Both the position numbers and the translations under genes were made by a program. Below, one piece after another: positions 21,300 through 31,215 of a DNA stretch of 64,000 bases (its first letter is position 1; every line of letters begins with the position of its first letter). Origin of the DNA: Tipula vernalis (Eukaryota; Arthropoda; Insecta; Diptera; Tipulidae); assembly GCA_958295665.1 (NCBI GenBank), contig OY282560.1:94030311-94094310 (forward strand), given 5' to 3'. The notes under the pieces were generated by a model that worked only from the letters and a program-made list of their open reading frames with translations, was not told the DNA's origin and ran no database searches.

Positions 21300-23650
21300 T
21301 TTCAAAAACTTCTTGTTCTCGTGATCTGTAAACTCTACATATAGTATTTCTTTTTTACCGCTACCATAATTACGTTCCTTATTTCATTAAATGGCAGGAA
21401 CGGTTTTTTTACTGTTGTACCACCCCACGAGTATAAAACAAGTACACCATCTGCAATGAATTGTTTCATAATGATACGAGCACATCCACTCTCATTGGGC
21501 CCCCCGAACGTTGACATGTATGAAATCTAAGAATAACAAATATTTAAAATTAAAAACCATAAAATAGATATTTATGGGTCAAGTGTTGAAAGTGACCTTT
21601 TCTGTTGTAAATGGCAAGTTTGAGTAACGACGCTAAGCGACTGTCCCATACCTTCGAACAAAATAAACTCACTTCTGGCACTCACATTTTTCAGCTATTT
21701 ACGAGTAAGTACTTACCATTTGATTTTTAAATTCAGGATTTGATTTTAATTTCCACTCGCAATTCTCCAGTCCTTCAACTGTGCTAATAGGTAATTCTAT
21801 ATCGTCAGGTTTGTCATGTGATAAGCTTCTTGGCTGCACAGCAAGAGTCTTTTGAATTAATACATCGATTGAAGCCTTTAAATCAGCTTGATTCTTTATG
21901 ATTTGATTTGTTCGTTCTGTGAACATTTTGGCAATGTAGTCTAACTTGTTGTTTAGAGAATAATTTCCAGTGTCTCCAGAGTAACTAAAATTTGCTAAAA
22001 AATATTAAAAAAATTTAATTAAAATATAAAGAAATAATTCAAATAATATGCATACATGTACTCGTATATTGTGTGGATTCATAATGACTATTCGGTGATG
22101 GAAAGTTACCATTAGGGTTGCTAATGATTTCCACAAACTGATTTTCTTTTTCATGTTCATTGTGTGTTGGATCATCATCTGAAATTATTTATAAACAATT
22201 ATTACTACAAATTTCACTAAAATGTTTATCTTAATATTTCACGAATAGGTATATGGTGCAGATAAATATGTAAGATCAACGGCAATAAAGTCAATAATTA
22301 GTTTTATTTCTTATTCAAATGGAAATTAAAGCCATTGACTTTATTTCAATTTCTTTTTAGATTCAAGATTCCATTCAGTTAAACTGAAAATAAAGTCATT
22401 TTTGTAAAAAAACTGATTCCGAAATGAATTCAATTTGCATAATTTCCATTTACTATGGGAATAAACTCAATTCGCTAAATTAATATTCCAGTATTTAAGC
22501 TTCAAATTAATTGCTGTGAATGACTGCATTGCCTTTTAAGAAATACATGAAATTCTGGAAAATGGATATTTAATTTTAATCCTGGCAAAGTTTGATCCCA
22601 TCCTCTAAGGTACGAATTAAATTGAAAAAACTTACTGTTTTTAACATTTGTGCTGCTATCAGAAGAATCGATAAAAGCGATAAAAATTCTTTGATCTGTC
22701 TCTACAAGGTTGACGAAGCAATTATTATTAATTCCATTCTAAATAATTTTAATATTGGACCTCCATTTTCCAGAATATTTTAAAATTAAATCTTCCTTTT
22801 CCAGAATTTCTTCTCATCTTCTTTCAGTCACCGACAGCAATTAACTTAAAACTTAAATACTGAACTGTAAATTGGATATAAAGTCTATTGGCTTTATTTC
22901 CATTTAAAAAAAAAATAAAACCAATTGACTTTATTTCCATAGTAAATGGAAATAATTAATAAAGTCAATTGATTTACTTAAAAAATGGAAATGAATTAAT
23001 AAAATGAAAAAAATGAATTAATTTCGCCTAGATTTAGTTCAGTTATTAAAAAGTTCGTGTTGCAGAATGGATTTAAAATTTAAAGTTAATTAATTACGCT
23101 TCGGAGTCACGAAATTAGTTCATTTTTGCGGGCGGAATTATTCAACGAAGCTTATTATTATTTTGAAAATTTACTACTTTATAACTCTTTGCTTTTCCTA
23201 CCAGTACATTGTTGTGATTCCGAAAAACAACGGTTATGTTCTTGTCGATTAATTTTATTTCCCGGATGGTTGACATTTTTAATTTTTCCGCAAGTTTCCA
23301 CAGCAGCTTCTTTTATGTAAGATAAATACATAGATGGTGATGTTGAAATACTCCTGGAAGAGTTGCAACTGATATCGACTAATCTCCCGATTTCTGTTAG
23401 ACATTCAGTATTGATTGGAGCAGATTCCGAATGACAATGATTATATTGTTGTTGATCAATTTTATTTGTTGTATGGTTAGCCTTTGCAATTTTCCCGGAA
23501 GTTTCTAAAGCTTCATTTGTGGAAGATGTATACGTACATGGTGAATAAGAAATGTTCCTGGTAGAGTGCTACTGATTTTGACTAATCTTTCGATATCAGT
23601 TACACATTCAGTATTGGCTGGTGCTCCTTTCGAATGGCAATAATTTTTTG
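21300..23650 (-). CDS. Four-exon DUF4806 gene with 68-residue tandem repeat and coiled coil
   Basis: Four minus-strand exons join in phase. Exon 1 (about 23650 to 23202) codes a tandem repeat and ends G before donor GTAGGA. Exon 2 (22178-22062) follows acceptor AATTTCAG and ends A before GTACAT. Exon 3 (21994-21717) follows TTTTTTAG and codes NKLDYIAKMFTERTNQIIKN, a short heptad-like helix, then ELPISTVEGLENCEWKLK, the start of DUF4806, with donor GTAAGT. Exon 4 (from 21526) follows TTATTCTTAG and codes YMSTFGGPNESGCARIIMKQ and VLVLYSWGG, the DUF4806 core. Introns are 1,023, 67 and 190 bp. DUF4806 is an insect-rich domain of unknown role. Odd points: exon 4 reaches a stop after AVKKKYYM while EFTDHENKKFLKEYLKSAN lies in the next frame, and repeat unit 1 has a one-base deletion. 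It may be a recently broken gene or carry assembly errors; no promoter or true start was found. Confidence 0.7.
22280..23005. repeat. AT-rich foldback sequence inside intron 1
   Basis: Multiple inverted words built on ATAAAGTCAATTG and ACTTTATTTCCAT occur at 22288-22400 and 22875-22985. They include a hairpin at about 22925-22975 in which CAATTGACTTTATT pairs with AATAAAGTCAATTG. They flank the MITE at 22549-22810. This is probably a non-autonomous element that inserted into the large intron of the DUF4806 gene. Confidence 0.55.
22549..22810. mobile_element. 262-bp MITE with ~30-bp inverted ends
   Basis: GAAATTCTGGAAAATGGATA (22549) pairs with the inverse of the end segment TCTTCCTTTTCCAGAATTTC (22791-22810), extending over TTTAATTTTAA with about three mismatches. 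The end motif CTTCCTTTTCCA(G/A)AATTT also occurs at 49161-49180 and 49256-49275, and in diverged form at 57043-57060 and 58613-58630, so it marks a dispersed family. Confidence 0.7.
23202..23650 (-). repeat. Tandem 68-residue protein repeat (about 2.2 units)
   Basis: On the minus strand the landmark GAPANTECVTDIERLVKISS recurs as SAPINTECLTEIGRLVDISC 203 bp later; without a one-base loss in unit 1 the spacing would be 204 bp, or 68 codons. Each unit continues with an S/T-rich stretch, EA..ETSGKI or EAAVETCGKI, a KAN/NVNH segment and a Q-rich turn before C(H/F)SES. A third unit is cut at the splice donor after SESQQCT. I know no family match. The one-base deletion (GCACTC against GCAACTC) puts unit 1 out of frame. 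Confidence 0.7.
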
Positions 23651-23968
23651 GTAGTTATAATATAGCTTTTTAAAACCCGTTGATTTATCTTTTAAATCTT
23701 GCAAATTAAAAGAATTTAAAACGGCTTCAAGAAAACCAGTTACAACAGCACGTTTATGAAGCCATTTCTACGATTTTTTTGGAACTTTGAAACCATTTCA
23801 GTAAAATTTAACAGTTACAATAGAGTTTTGTAAAATTCGATTTGAAAAGTTTTAATTATACGATGTTGTAATCATTGCGGAACCGGTTCAAAAAAAATAG
23901 TTGCATAAAAACTGATCAGAAATCCTTACTTTCGATTTTTTGGAATTTCAGTTTCAAATTGTTACTTG

Positions 23969-24439
23969 AGTAGGCTTTGCTTTTTATTAGCTGTCATTTG
24001 ATAATATGCTTCATATTATGTATTTGCTTCATTTCTCTTATGTTTACTTTGTTTCTATATTGTTTGTCATGTTTATTATTGTAAACGTCGCGCCTTTTCC
24101 TTTATATTTATATCTCTTTTTTACATGCATGTACTCTACTTTTAAGCTATTTCAGATATAAAATATCTTATTTTGTTATCATTATTACCGTAAATTGGAA
24201 AAGCTCACGAAAAAATCGTCCAAGTCAGGTGGAAAATAAAGTTTATAGTTTCAATTGAATCAAAATAAAATTAATTTCGAGTCAATTTTCATTAATATAT
24301 TTTGAATAAACTGAGGTCATATCTCTCCATATAAAAACTATGGAATAAACATTTTCTTTTGTATTTTTTGATACCTTAAAAAAAGCTTTTAAAAAAATAT
24401 CGTCAACATGGAGGCTTTATTTATTAAGTAGGCTTTGGT
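23969..24439 (-). repeat. Right arm of the ~470-bp inverted repeat pair
   Basis: Inverse copy of 19573-20039. Its inner boundary reads AGCCTACTCAAGTAACAATTTG on the minus strand. At the left arm the same AGCCTA is followed by the TA-flanked MITE and then CCCAAGCGGCAATTTTTG. The right side thus shows a MITE-free version of the site. Confidence 0.9.
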
Positions 24440-24477
24440 TTTACTATGAAACGTTTCGTTTTTTCTTCGTTTCTAAT

Positions 24478-24830
24478 TCCCTTATAAAAGCTCAGATTTT
24501 TTGATTATGGCTCTATAAAATACAGGTTGCTCTGCTTTAAGCCCTTGGTTTATTAACCGCAAAACTTTATCGAACACATTTTCACCGCTACAAATTGCCC
24601 CTGTATATCAATCTGGTTGTTTAACTTTTGCAGCTCATACTTTTTTTTCATTGCAGGATTCTAATTCTTTTACCCGTTTTGGTACAGATGCAATTTTTCC
24701 TTCTACACTGTCAAGTCGGTCAATTGCTTAATTTAGGAGATTTTTTTGATCATCAATTTTCAATGAAACAGCTTGAATATTAGAAATTACCGTCGCGAGT
24801 TCAATCATCTTAATCATAATTTGCTATATA
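24478..24830 (-). pseudogene. Coiled-coil protein fragment, unrecognised
   Basis: The minus strand reads MIKMIELATVISNIQAVSLK then IDDQKNLL, a stop, and AIDRLDSVEGKIASVPKRVK then ELESCNEKK, a heptad pattern typical of a coiled coil. After a frame change it reads GENVFDKVLRLINQGLKAEQ PVFYRAI. It could be the 5' part of a LINE ORF1 or an upstream part of the DUF4806 gene, but the right inverted arm lies between them. Stops and shifts indicate decay. Confidence 0.4.
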
Positions 24831-24984
24831 TACATATATAAGAATAAACTATATTAACACATTGCATTGCTTCATGCCAACCTATAGTGCTGACATGAAA
24901 GGTGGGTCGGCCCATGGATTTTGCACTCTCCACAGGTGGTCATAGTTGTGTTCATCGTCATCGTAATCAGATGATGTAAAATCC

Positions 24985-25075
24985 CTTTTGCAACCCGCCC
25001 CTATCGGGATTCGAACCCGGTACCTTTCGATCCAAACGCCGCAGCTTTAACCACTGCAACGTTTGGTTGGTAGTT
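24985..25075 (-). mobile_element. tRNA-derived SINE head
   Basis: On the minus strand, GTTGCAGTGGTTAAAGC (25044-25060) resembles the D arm and A box. GGTTCGAATCCCG (25005-25017) is a perfect B box/T arm. The spacing suits RNA polymerase III promoter boxes. A closed acceptor stem and a normal anticodon arm are not evident, so it is a tRNA-derived SINE or relic rather than a tRNA gene. The open frame across it is an artefact. Confidence 0.7.
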
Positions 25076-25224
25076 AAGGAAAAGCGGTGGTCGGTAGTCG
25101 GAAAAGCGGTGGTTTGGAGCGGAAGCCCCCATCCTTTAACGTATACAACGATTAAAATTACATACAAAAAAATTGTTACATTTACAAAAGTTGCTTTTTT
25201 TTAACATATGTTTACTATAAGATG

Positions 25225-25297
25225 ATGTATGAGCGATAAGAGCGATAAAAATTCTTTGATCTGTTTCTGCAAGGTTGACGAAACAATTATTATTAAT
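25225..25297. repeat. Second copy of a ~70-bp direct repeat
   Basis: GCGATAAAAATTCTTTGATC then TGT(T/C)TCT(G/A)CAAGGTTGACGAA and CAATTATTATTAATT occur both here and at 22668-22735, with three or four differences. This is a dispersed fragment of unknown origin. Confidence 0.75.
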
Positions 25298-25544
25298 TAA
25301 CACACATTACCTATCATTAATTACACAATCCTAACGTCAAACATTAGCAAACAATTTATATCTAAACTTATTTTGAATAAATAAAAATAAAAAAAGTTAA
25401 AATTTTCCCGAAAAATCAGACAATTTTCCGGAAAAAAAAAGCTTCCACTTCCAAAAACTGTTGATAAACAATCCAACATTCAGAAATTTTCAAAATATTG
25501 TTAAATGTAAGTGTGTATGTATAAATAACCAATTGCGTATACAT

Positions 25545-25718
25545 AAAATATTTAAATTCACTAAATTTTTAAAAATTTCTAAATTTTTTTTATTTCCTTA
25601 AACTCTCACATTTTTAAATACGTTAGATTCCTTAAATTTTTTAAATTCTGTAAATTCTTTCAATTATTTAAAAAAAAAAATTGATATCGTTTAAATTTCT
25701 TTACAGTTTTTAAATACC
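25545..25718. repeat. Degenerate AT-rich array 3
   Basis: Ends in CAGTTTTTAAATACCAG at 25718, the same junction that precedes LTR-like copies 1 and 2. Here it leads directly into the Slu7 fragment rather than into the LTR-like repeat. Confidence 0.7.
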
Positions 25719-25726
25719 AGGACCAA

Positions 25727-26383
25727 TTTTGATCGCATCATGATTTTTGAGGAATACGTTAAAGTAGAAGAGGGCAAAAGATTTTTAAAAGTTGGAAAGC
25801 TGAAGGATAATCGAGATGCATCATTGACGGAAGGCGACAAAGATGAAGACAAATATGAAGATGAAGTGGACATGTCTGGTACAAAAGATGATTCAAAACA
25901 AAGAATTATACTGTACGTAATCTACGTATACGTGAAGAAAGCTAAATATCTCAGAAATTTGGACCCCAATTCCAAAATCACGTTTTTTTTTTGTTCACTA
26001 AGTTTAGAATTAAATAAATAATTTAATTTGGTTATTTTAGAGTTGAGTTGCTTACTGGAGACACGCAAAAATATTCTAAAGCAGAACTATTTGTTTGGGA
26101 AGCTTGTGGTAAAGGTGTTGTAGACTTTACAGCTGAGCCATCTAAATTGGAATTGCTACAACAAGAATATGACAAAAAGAAAGAAGAACTTAAATCTCAA
26201 GTGAAATACACAATTTTGGCAAAATATGGTGGCGAGGGGCATTTCCAAGTTCCACCAAAATCTTTGTTGCTTGCACAAACTGAAACTACACTGAATATTC
26301 TCGAAGTGAAAACTCATTAAAGGGCAAGAGAAACAAATCATTCGAAGTCGATATGAAAAAGATGTATATTTGAATAATCACTG
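25727..26383 (+). pseudogene. Slu7: Fragment of pre-mRNA splicing factor Slu7
   Basis: Blocks in Slu7 order: EEYVKVEEGKRFLKVGKL, an acidic linker with VDMSGTKDDSKQRI, VRNLRIREE (one base out of frame), [77 protein letters not shown], then in the next frame KGQEKQIIRSRYEKDVYLNN. In Slu7 the LLLAQTE block is followed by YVEYSR and this KGQEK block. Slu7 acts in the second step of splicing. The N-terminal zinc knuckle and the C-terminus are missing. ATTTTAG at 26034-26040 before the LTGDTQK block looks like a retained intron acceptor, so the fragment probably came from genomic DNA rather than from mRNA. Confidence 0.85.
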
Positions 26384-26440
26384 AAGATGTATATTTGAAA
26401 TTATTTAATATTTTAAACGTATCCAACTATGTATTTATGC
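26329..26440. repeat. Left copy of an inverted repeat that includes the Slu7 tail
   Basis: Pairs with 27251-27360 at roughly 90 percent by eye: GAAACAAATCATTC, CGATATGAAAAAGATGTATA, TTTGAATAATCACTGAAGAT and TATCCAACTATGTATTTATG C are shared. The C-terminal Slu7 piece therefore exists twice, head to head, around an ~810-bp loop. Confidence 0.9.
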
Positions 26441-26571
26441 AACTGTATTTATCATCAGTAAGGCTAATTTATTTTATTCAAAGATTTAGGTCAATTAATT
26501 CCCGATCTGTTTTTTATAAATTGCGTATGCCCGAAATATCGAAATATTTCTATTTTTTTTTTTTTTGCTTA

Positions 26572-26745
26572 TAGTTCCAACCGCTGCCATGAATTAAAAG
26601 AATTTCATGAATATTTTGCTATCAAACCGCACAAATTAAGAAAGCCATCATTTCTGGGAAGGATCCAAAATTTTCAGTTTCAGTGCAAGATATTCCTGAA
26701 TTTTTTTTTAATTCATGGCAACGTTTGGAGCTATGGGAAATATTT
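26572..26745. repeat. Small inverted-repeat element
   Basis: TTCCAACCGCTGCCATGAAT then TAAAAGAATTTC near 26575 pairs with the inverse of GAATTTTTTTTTAATTCATG then GCAACGTTTGGAG ending near 26733. It lies inside the loop between the two Slu7 tails. Confidence 0.6.
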
Positions 26746-27027
26746 CCGGCTATTATCGGGAATTATTTTAAAAAATCATTTAATCATTTTAAATCTTGCT
26801 TGAACCCCATTAAATTGGTCAGACATAACTGCAGCGTTATCCGATCATAGGGCCATTCTGTACCGGGATTTGCAATAAATTCAATTGGTTAAAAATACTA
26901 CCAAAAATTGAGAGAGTCACTTTTAGTTAGATTCAAAAGACTTTCTTAAATTATTAGTATTAAACCCATTGACAAATATTAAAAAGGCTAGTTTGAGAAA
27001 GAGAAATAGGCGAGGATTGTTACTCGG

Positions 27028-27197
27028 ATTGCCATAAAATGTTTACTAGCGACAGCGGAATTACCTTATCTAGAATTTTAACTTGCGCTCATGCAACGTG
27101 TCGAAGTTGTTTAACGAACAGCAAGCAAACGATTAAAGTTTGTAAATTATGTTCGAAAGAGTATACAAATTGTGATTTAATAAAACTGAATCTTTGA
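27028..27197 (+). pseudogene. RING-finger gene fragment
   Basis: The plus strand reads DCHKMFTSDSGITLSRILTC then AHATCRSC, a short loop NSKQTIK, and VCKLCSKEYTNCDLIKLNL with a stop. The spacing C-x-H-x2-C-x2-C-x10-C-x2-C fits the second to last ligands of a C3HC4 RING; an upstream CYSDC gives an imperfect first pair. It is a short ubiquitin-ligase-like module, perhaps of the ZIP3/RNF212 type; that subfamily guess is weak. It lies between the two inverted Slu7 tails, so it looks captured together with them. Confidence 0.6.
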
Positions 27198-27250
27198 ATA
27201 AAATAAATTAGGCTTCCTGGTAATTGTGGTTGATAAACAATTTTTAAGAG

Positions 27251-27360
27251 GCATAAATACATAGTTGGATAAGTTATAATATAAATAATTTGAAATGTGC
27301 ATCTTCAGTGATTATTCAAATATACATCTTTTTCATATCGGCTTTGAATGATTTGTTTTT
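27251..27360. repeat. Right, inverted copy of the Slu7 tail repeat
   Basis: Inverse partner of 26329-26440. On the minus strand it still reads CGATATGAAAAAGATGTATA followed by TTTGAATAATCACTGA, the end of the captured Slu7 segment. Confidence 0.9.
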
Positions 27361-27409
27361 CGAATGACGTATATGACAGCACACAATAACAAAATGGATG
27401 TTATACGCC

Positions 27410-27537
27410 TCTGTAGTCTTTATTGTTCTTACGTATTTGGAGACTTTTCGAGATTCGAAATCGTGTGCATCGTTCTAAATAAAGTAAACCTAGTCCTTTG
27501 ATCAATTATCAAGTCAGTAAGCAATGCTTGTATTCAA
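27410..27537 (+). repeat. LTR-like dispersed repeat, copy 3
   Basis: Same family as 11423 and 16643. This copy has the clearest middle: GAGACTTTTCGAGATTCGAA, then AAATAAAGTAAACCTAGTCC, TTTGATCAATTATCAAGTCA and GTAAGCAAT. AATAAA could be a polyadenylation signal if this is an LTR. Confidence 0.7.
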
Positions 27538-28402
27538 CTTTAACGTTTTTAAATTTTTAGATGGATTAAATCCTTCGTACTCTTTAATTAACTAATTAAA
27601 TTGTTTAAATTGACTATGGCCTAAATTCTATTAGTTTTTTAAATTTTTTAAATTATTTAATGAAAATGCTTTTTAATATACACATCAAGTCATCTAAATT
27701 CTTAAAATTTCTTTATATTTTATGAAATTCTTTGAATAACTAAAATTGTTTGTGTTCACTGTGGCTTAAATTCCGTAAATTTATTAAATTACTAAAATTA
27801 TTACTTTATTAATTTTTTGTTGAACGTTAATCAACAACAATCTTCGGAACATATTAAAATCCTCAATTCACTAAATTCTTTAAATGATTTAAAATCTCTT
27901 TAAAATCTGTTGAAAAGGTCGAAGTTCTTTAAATTCTCTAAAGTACTTAGATTCTTGAAATTTTTTAAACGCGTTTATTCACTAAATTTTCTGAAAGCTT
28001 TAAATTAATACTTAAAATATTTAAATTCATCAAATACTTTAAAATTTAAAATGCTCAAATTTTTAATTTCCTTTAAATCTTAAATTTTTAAATGCATTAA
28101 ATAGTTTAAGTTTGTTAATTTCTGTGATTTCTTAAAATTTCTTTACACTTCATGGATGGTTAAATTTTATAAATTCTGTAAATTTTTAAATTCCTTAAAA
28201 TTTAATAACTAAATACTTAACAGGTTTTAGTAAATTAAATCCTTCAAATTCTGTAAATAACTTATTAAATTATTTAAATAAACTAACGTCGAAATTCTGC
28301 AAATTTCTTAAATAAATTAAATTTTGAAAATGTTTTAAATTTACAGAACTCATCTAAATCCCCAAAATTTCTTAAAATTTTACTAAATTTTTAAAATACC
28401 GA
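27538..28402. repeat. Degenerate AT-rich array 4
   Basis: Nearly 0.9 kb of TTTAAATT-like words. A longer unit (ATTAAATT..TTTAAAT, then CTAAATTCT, GAAAATG.TTTAAAT, CATC.AATC) appears twice, at about 27590-27710 and 28255-28365, and also at 11635-11740. Confidence 0.7.
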
Positions 28403-28944
28403 AGAGTGAAATTGTCAAGAGTTTTGCTGATGATATATTGTATATTAAAGCTTTCCATGGTCTGATATAAACCATTTGACACTGTATTACAAGAAAAGTA
28501 AATATATGAGAGTAAGTTATAAGGGCGGAGGGGGACCAAAGTTGAGTAGATTAATCTACCAGCTCCGTAACCTTCCAGTAGGGTGCGTATCACGTGAGCT
28601 GTTCTGGTCATGTATTGGGCAGCTGCGTGATGGGTACAATTGTGTAAGGGGTAACCTGTTCACAATTCGCAAGTATACGTGCTGCCTCCTCGTGGCAACC
28701 ACTGGTTAATAAGGCCATTTGGCACAGGCTTAAGTACGGCGCTAGAGGAGAAAACCTTGAAAAAAAACGTAATCTAAGGTGGAACAGCATATGCCGATGG
28801 ATGAATAGGCTGATAGGTTAATCAGTCCAAAATATGCGGACTCTGGATACCAGATACCCTCCAGTTTTATTTAACCTTCCTGTAGTAAGGCTGGGTGACC
28901 TACAGGCGATTTGCAATTCCCAGCAACTCGAAAGTGTTAAATGA

Positions 28945-29252
28945 AATGAAAGACAGAGCAGGGGTAGAAATATACGGGAGTGGAATAGCCCTCTCGAAGT
29001 CCTTAGGCTTCAATGCTAACGTCTTTCTAGCGGAACTGCATGATATAGTAAACATCTAGTAGGAAAAGCAATGAGACCAGATAGTATGTGTCACGTACCG
29101 GGAGGCAGTATTTTCAGGTTCATTAAAAACCTGAATATTGACTGGACGGGTAATTAAGCAGGGTCCAGCACAATAGATCTTTTAGGTCAAAGTGCGAGGT
29201 GGCTGATCGCCCACATGGCCCTCCAATAATAGTAATAATAATAATAAGTTAT
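28945..29252 (+). mobile_element. 3' end of a LOA-like LINE with RNase H piece and (AAT)n tail
   Basis: DRAGVEIYGSGIALSKSLGF then NANVFLAELHDIV matches the RNase H fragment at 7382-7625, with the FxxELHxI Glu retained. Downstream, AGCACAATAGATCTTTTAGG then TCAAAGTGCGAGGTGGC resembles LOA-type 3' ends, and the copy closes in AATAATAGTAATAATAATAA at about 29224-29249. The ~450 bp upstream (28500-28945), with CAGCTCCGTAACC and TTTGGCACAGGCTTAAG, may be more of the same element but shows no clear motif. Most of the RNase H domain is deleted. Confidence 0.72.
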
Positions 29253-31215
29253 AAGTTCATTATAGAGATTAAGCTTAGTTTGTCACAGCACATCGAGTAG
29301 AGCATTATATCCCATATATTTGCCACAAATCGCACAAAGCACGTGCTCCCTTTAAAACTTTAAAACTATCCTAATTATATGAAAAATAATAGAGAATACA
29401 TTTTTCTTTTTCAGATCGCAACTGAAATTGCAATCTCTTGATAATTCTACCTTCTTCATGATAATAATTATCTGAATAGTTTAAATTTTTATATTTGCAC
29501 ATAAATCTTTTGCCGTAGTTTCACTATGAATTAGCCCGTTTGATGTTTTTTTAGTTTTGAATTTTATCGTATGCATCGTCAAAAGAAATTCCGATGCGAC
29601 AAACAAATTGGAAATGTTTCATGTAATTTTTGAACTTAAAACAAATCAAACAATTATTCTGAAACTAAAGATTGTTCGGCAATGGCATATTTACCTACTA
29701 TACACATAGCAAGTATGTAGAGACAGCCTTCGTATAGATATTTAAGTAATTATAACCTAATAAAGATAAGAAAAATCCTCCAGCTCTTTTTCCTTTTTCC
29801 AATTAATATTTACTTTAATATTTTTCCATTTTTCAAAAGTTACATAACAACAGACTAAATCTGAAGATAAAAGATAAAAGTTCAAAACCAAAAAAAAAAG
29901 TGTTGATTTAAATAAATTTGTAAGTGAAATAAACTTTTTCAATTTTCATATTTTTCACTGTTAATGGAAAACAAACAACTTTTCTGGAGCTTAAATCAAT
30001 TTACACAGTAGTTTCTTTCTGCGGTATAAATTTTTCTGTAGCGAGAATTTTAAATGATTTATAAAAAAATAAGTTACACGACAGTGAACAGTAGCTGTCG
30101 TATATATGTGTGTATATGTTTATTATATAATTTATTGTTGGTAATTTTGACGTGATAACGTCTTATAGCTCAGAAACGCATGTTCGGAAAATGAGTGGGT
30201 AATTACTCATCAACATTAAGCATAACCTTTAATTTTACATACATGATTGATTAGATTAGTCCTTAGGGCTCATGCCTAAGTCCTTAGGCTTCATGTCATC
30301 AGATTTAAATGCTTGAAAACACTGTACTGGCGGTTAATTAATTTTAAATTAAAATAATAAATCTTAATCAAGCTAATAATAAATAAATCTATTTAACAAA
30401 CTTCTATAGTCCATCATTACTCACGCAAAATACCTGCGGCAGTGCAGACGACACAGCCCACCATGAATTTTTTTAAATTGTCCTCAAGATGTTATTTCTA
30501 ATTTAGTTAGTAATCGAAGAAATAAAACATGTATCAAATACCAAAACGATAAAACGTGAGCAACAGATTATCCATAAATACCATTGTCATTGGCTCAAAC
30601 AATAAATGTCGTACTTTTATTGGCTGACTAAAATTGCAAAAACATTTCTATCACATGTAGCTATTTCAGTTAAAACTAAAACAAAACAATAAAGACTTGT
30701 TCGGCAAAAACCATCGAACAAAGTGCTAAACTGTCTTGCAAACAATTAAGATATTAATCGATGGTGGCCTGTGCCAGATATACACCACATATATTGTACC
30801 AACACGTTTAATTTCGATGATTTGCTATTTTTTTTACGGGTAAAGCAAAAAATGAGATTTCAATGGTTGTTATTTTGTATCTTGCTAAACAGATGCACAA
30901 TCAACCACCGTTGAGAATAATGTTAAGTAATCATGATAAAATAATTTTTACCTGGTTTATTCGTAGAATAATATAATTTTGTTTACCGTTACGAAAGAAA
31001 ACAATCAAATTATCGTTTCGTATCCGCTAGCTGTTTCCCAAAAATAATTTAACTAAATAACGAAAATCACAAAATATAAATTGCAAAAGTTTGACTCTGG
31101 GGTAAAAAACAAAACTTTAAATTAGCTGAACGGAAATTGTCAGTTAATGGCAAATTGATTTTGACGCTTTATCACAAATTGTGATTGTCTATTTTGAGAA
31201 GATAATAATAAAAAT
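29253..31215. other. AT-rich intergenic region
   Basis: No gene supported. CTAAGTCCTTAGGCTTCATG at 30273-30292 follows GTCCTTAGGGCTCATG, giving a small local duplication. Otherwise nothing recognised. Confidence 0.45.

Noticed and set aside
24985..25075. A functional tRNA gene
   Set aside because: A and B boxes are present but no closed acceptor stem or normal anticodon arm could be drawn.
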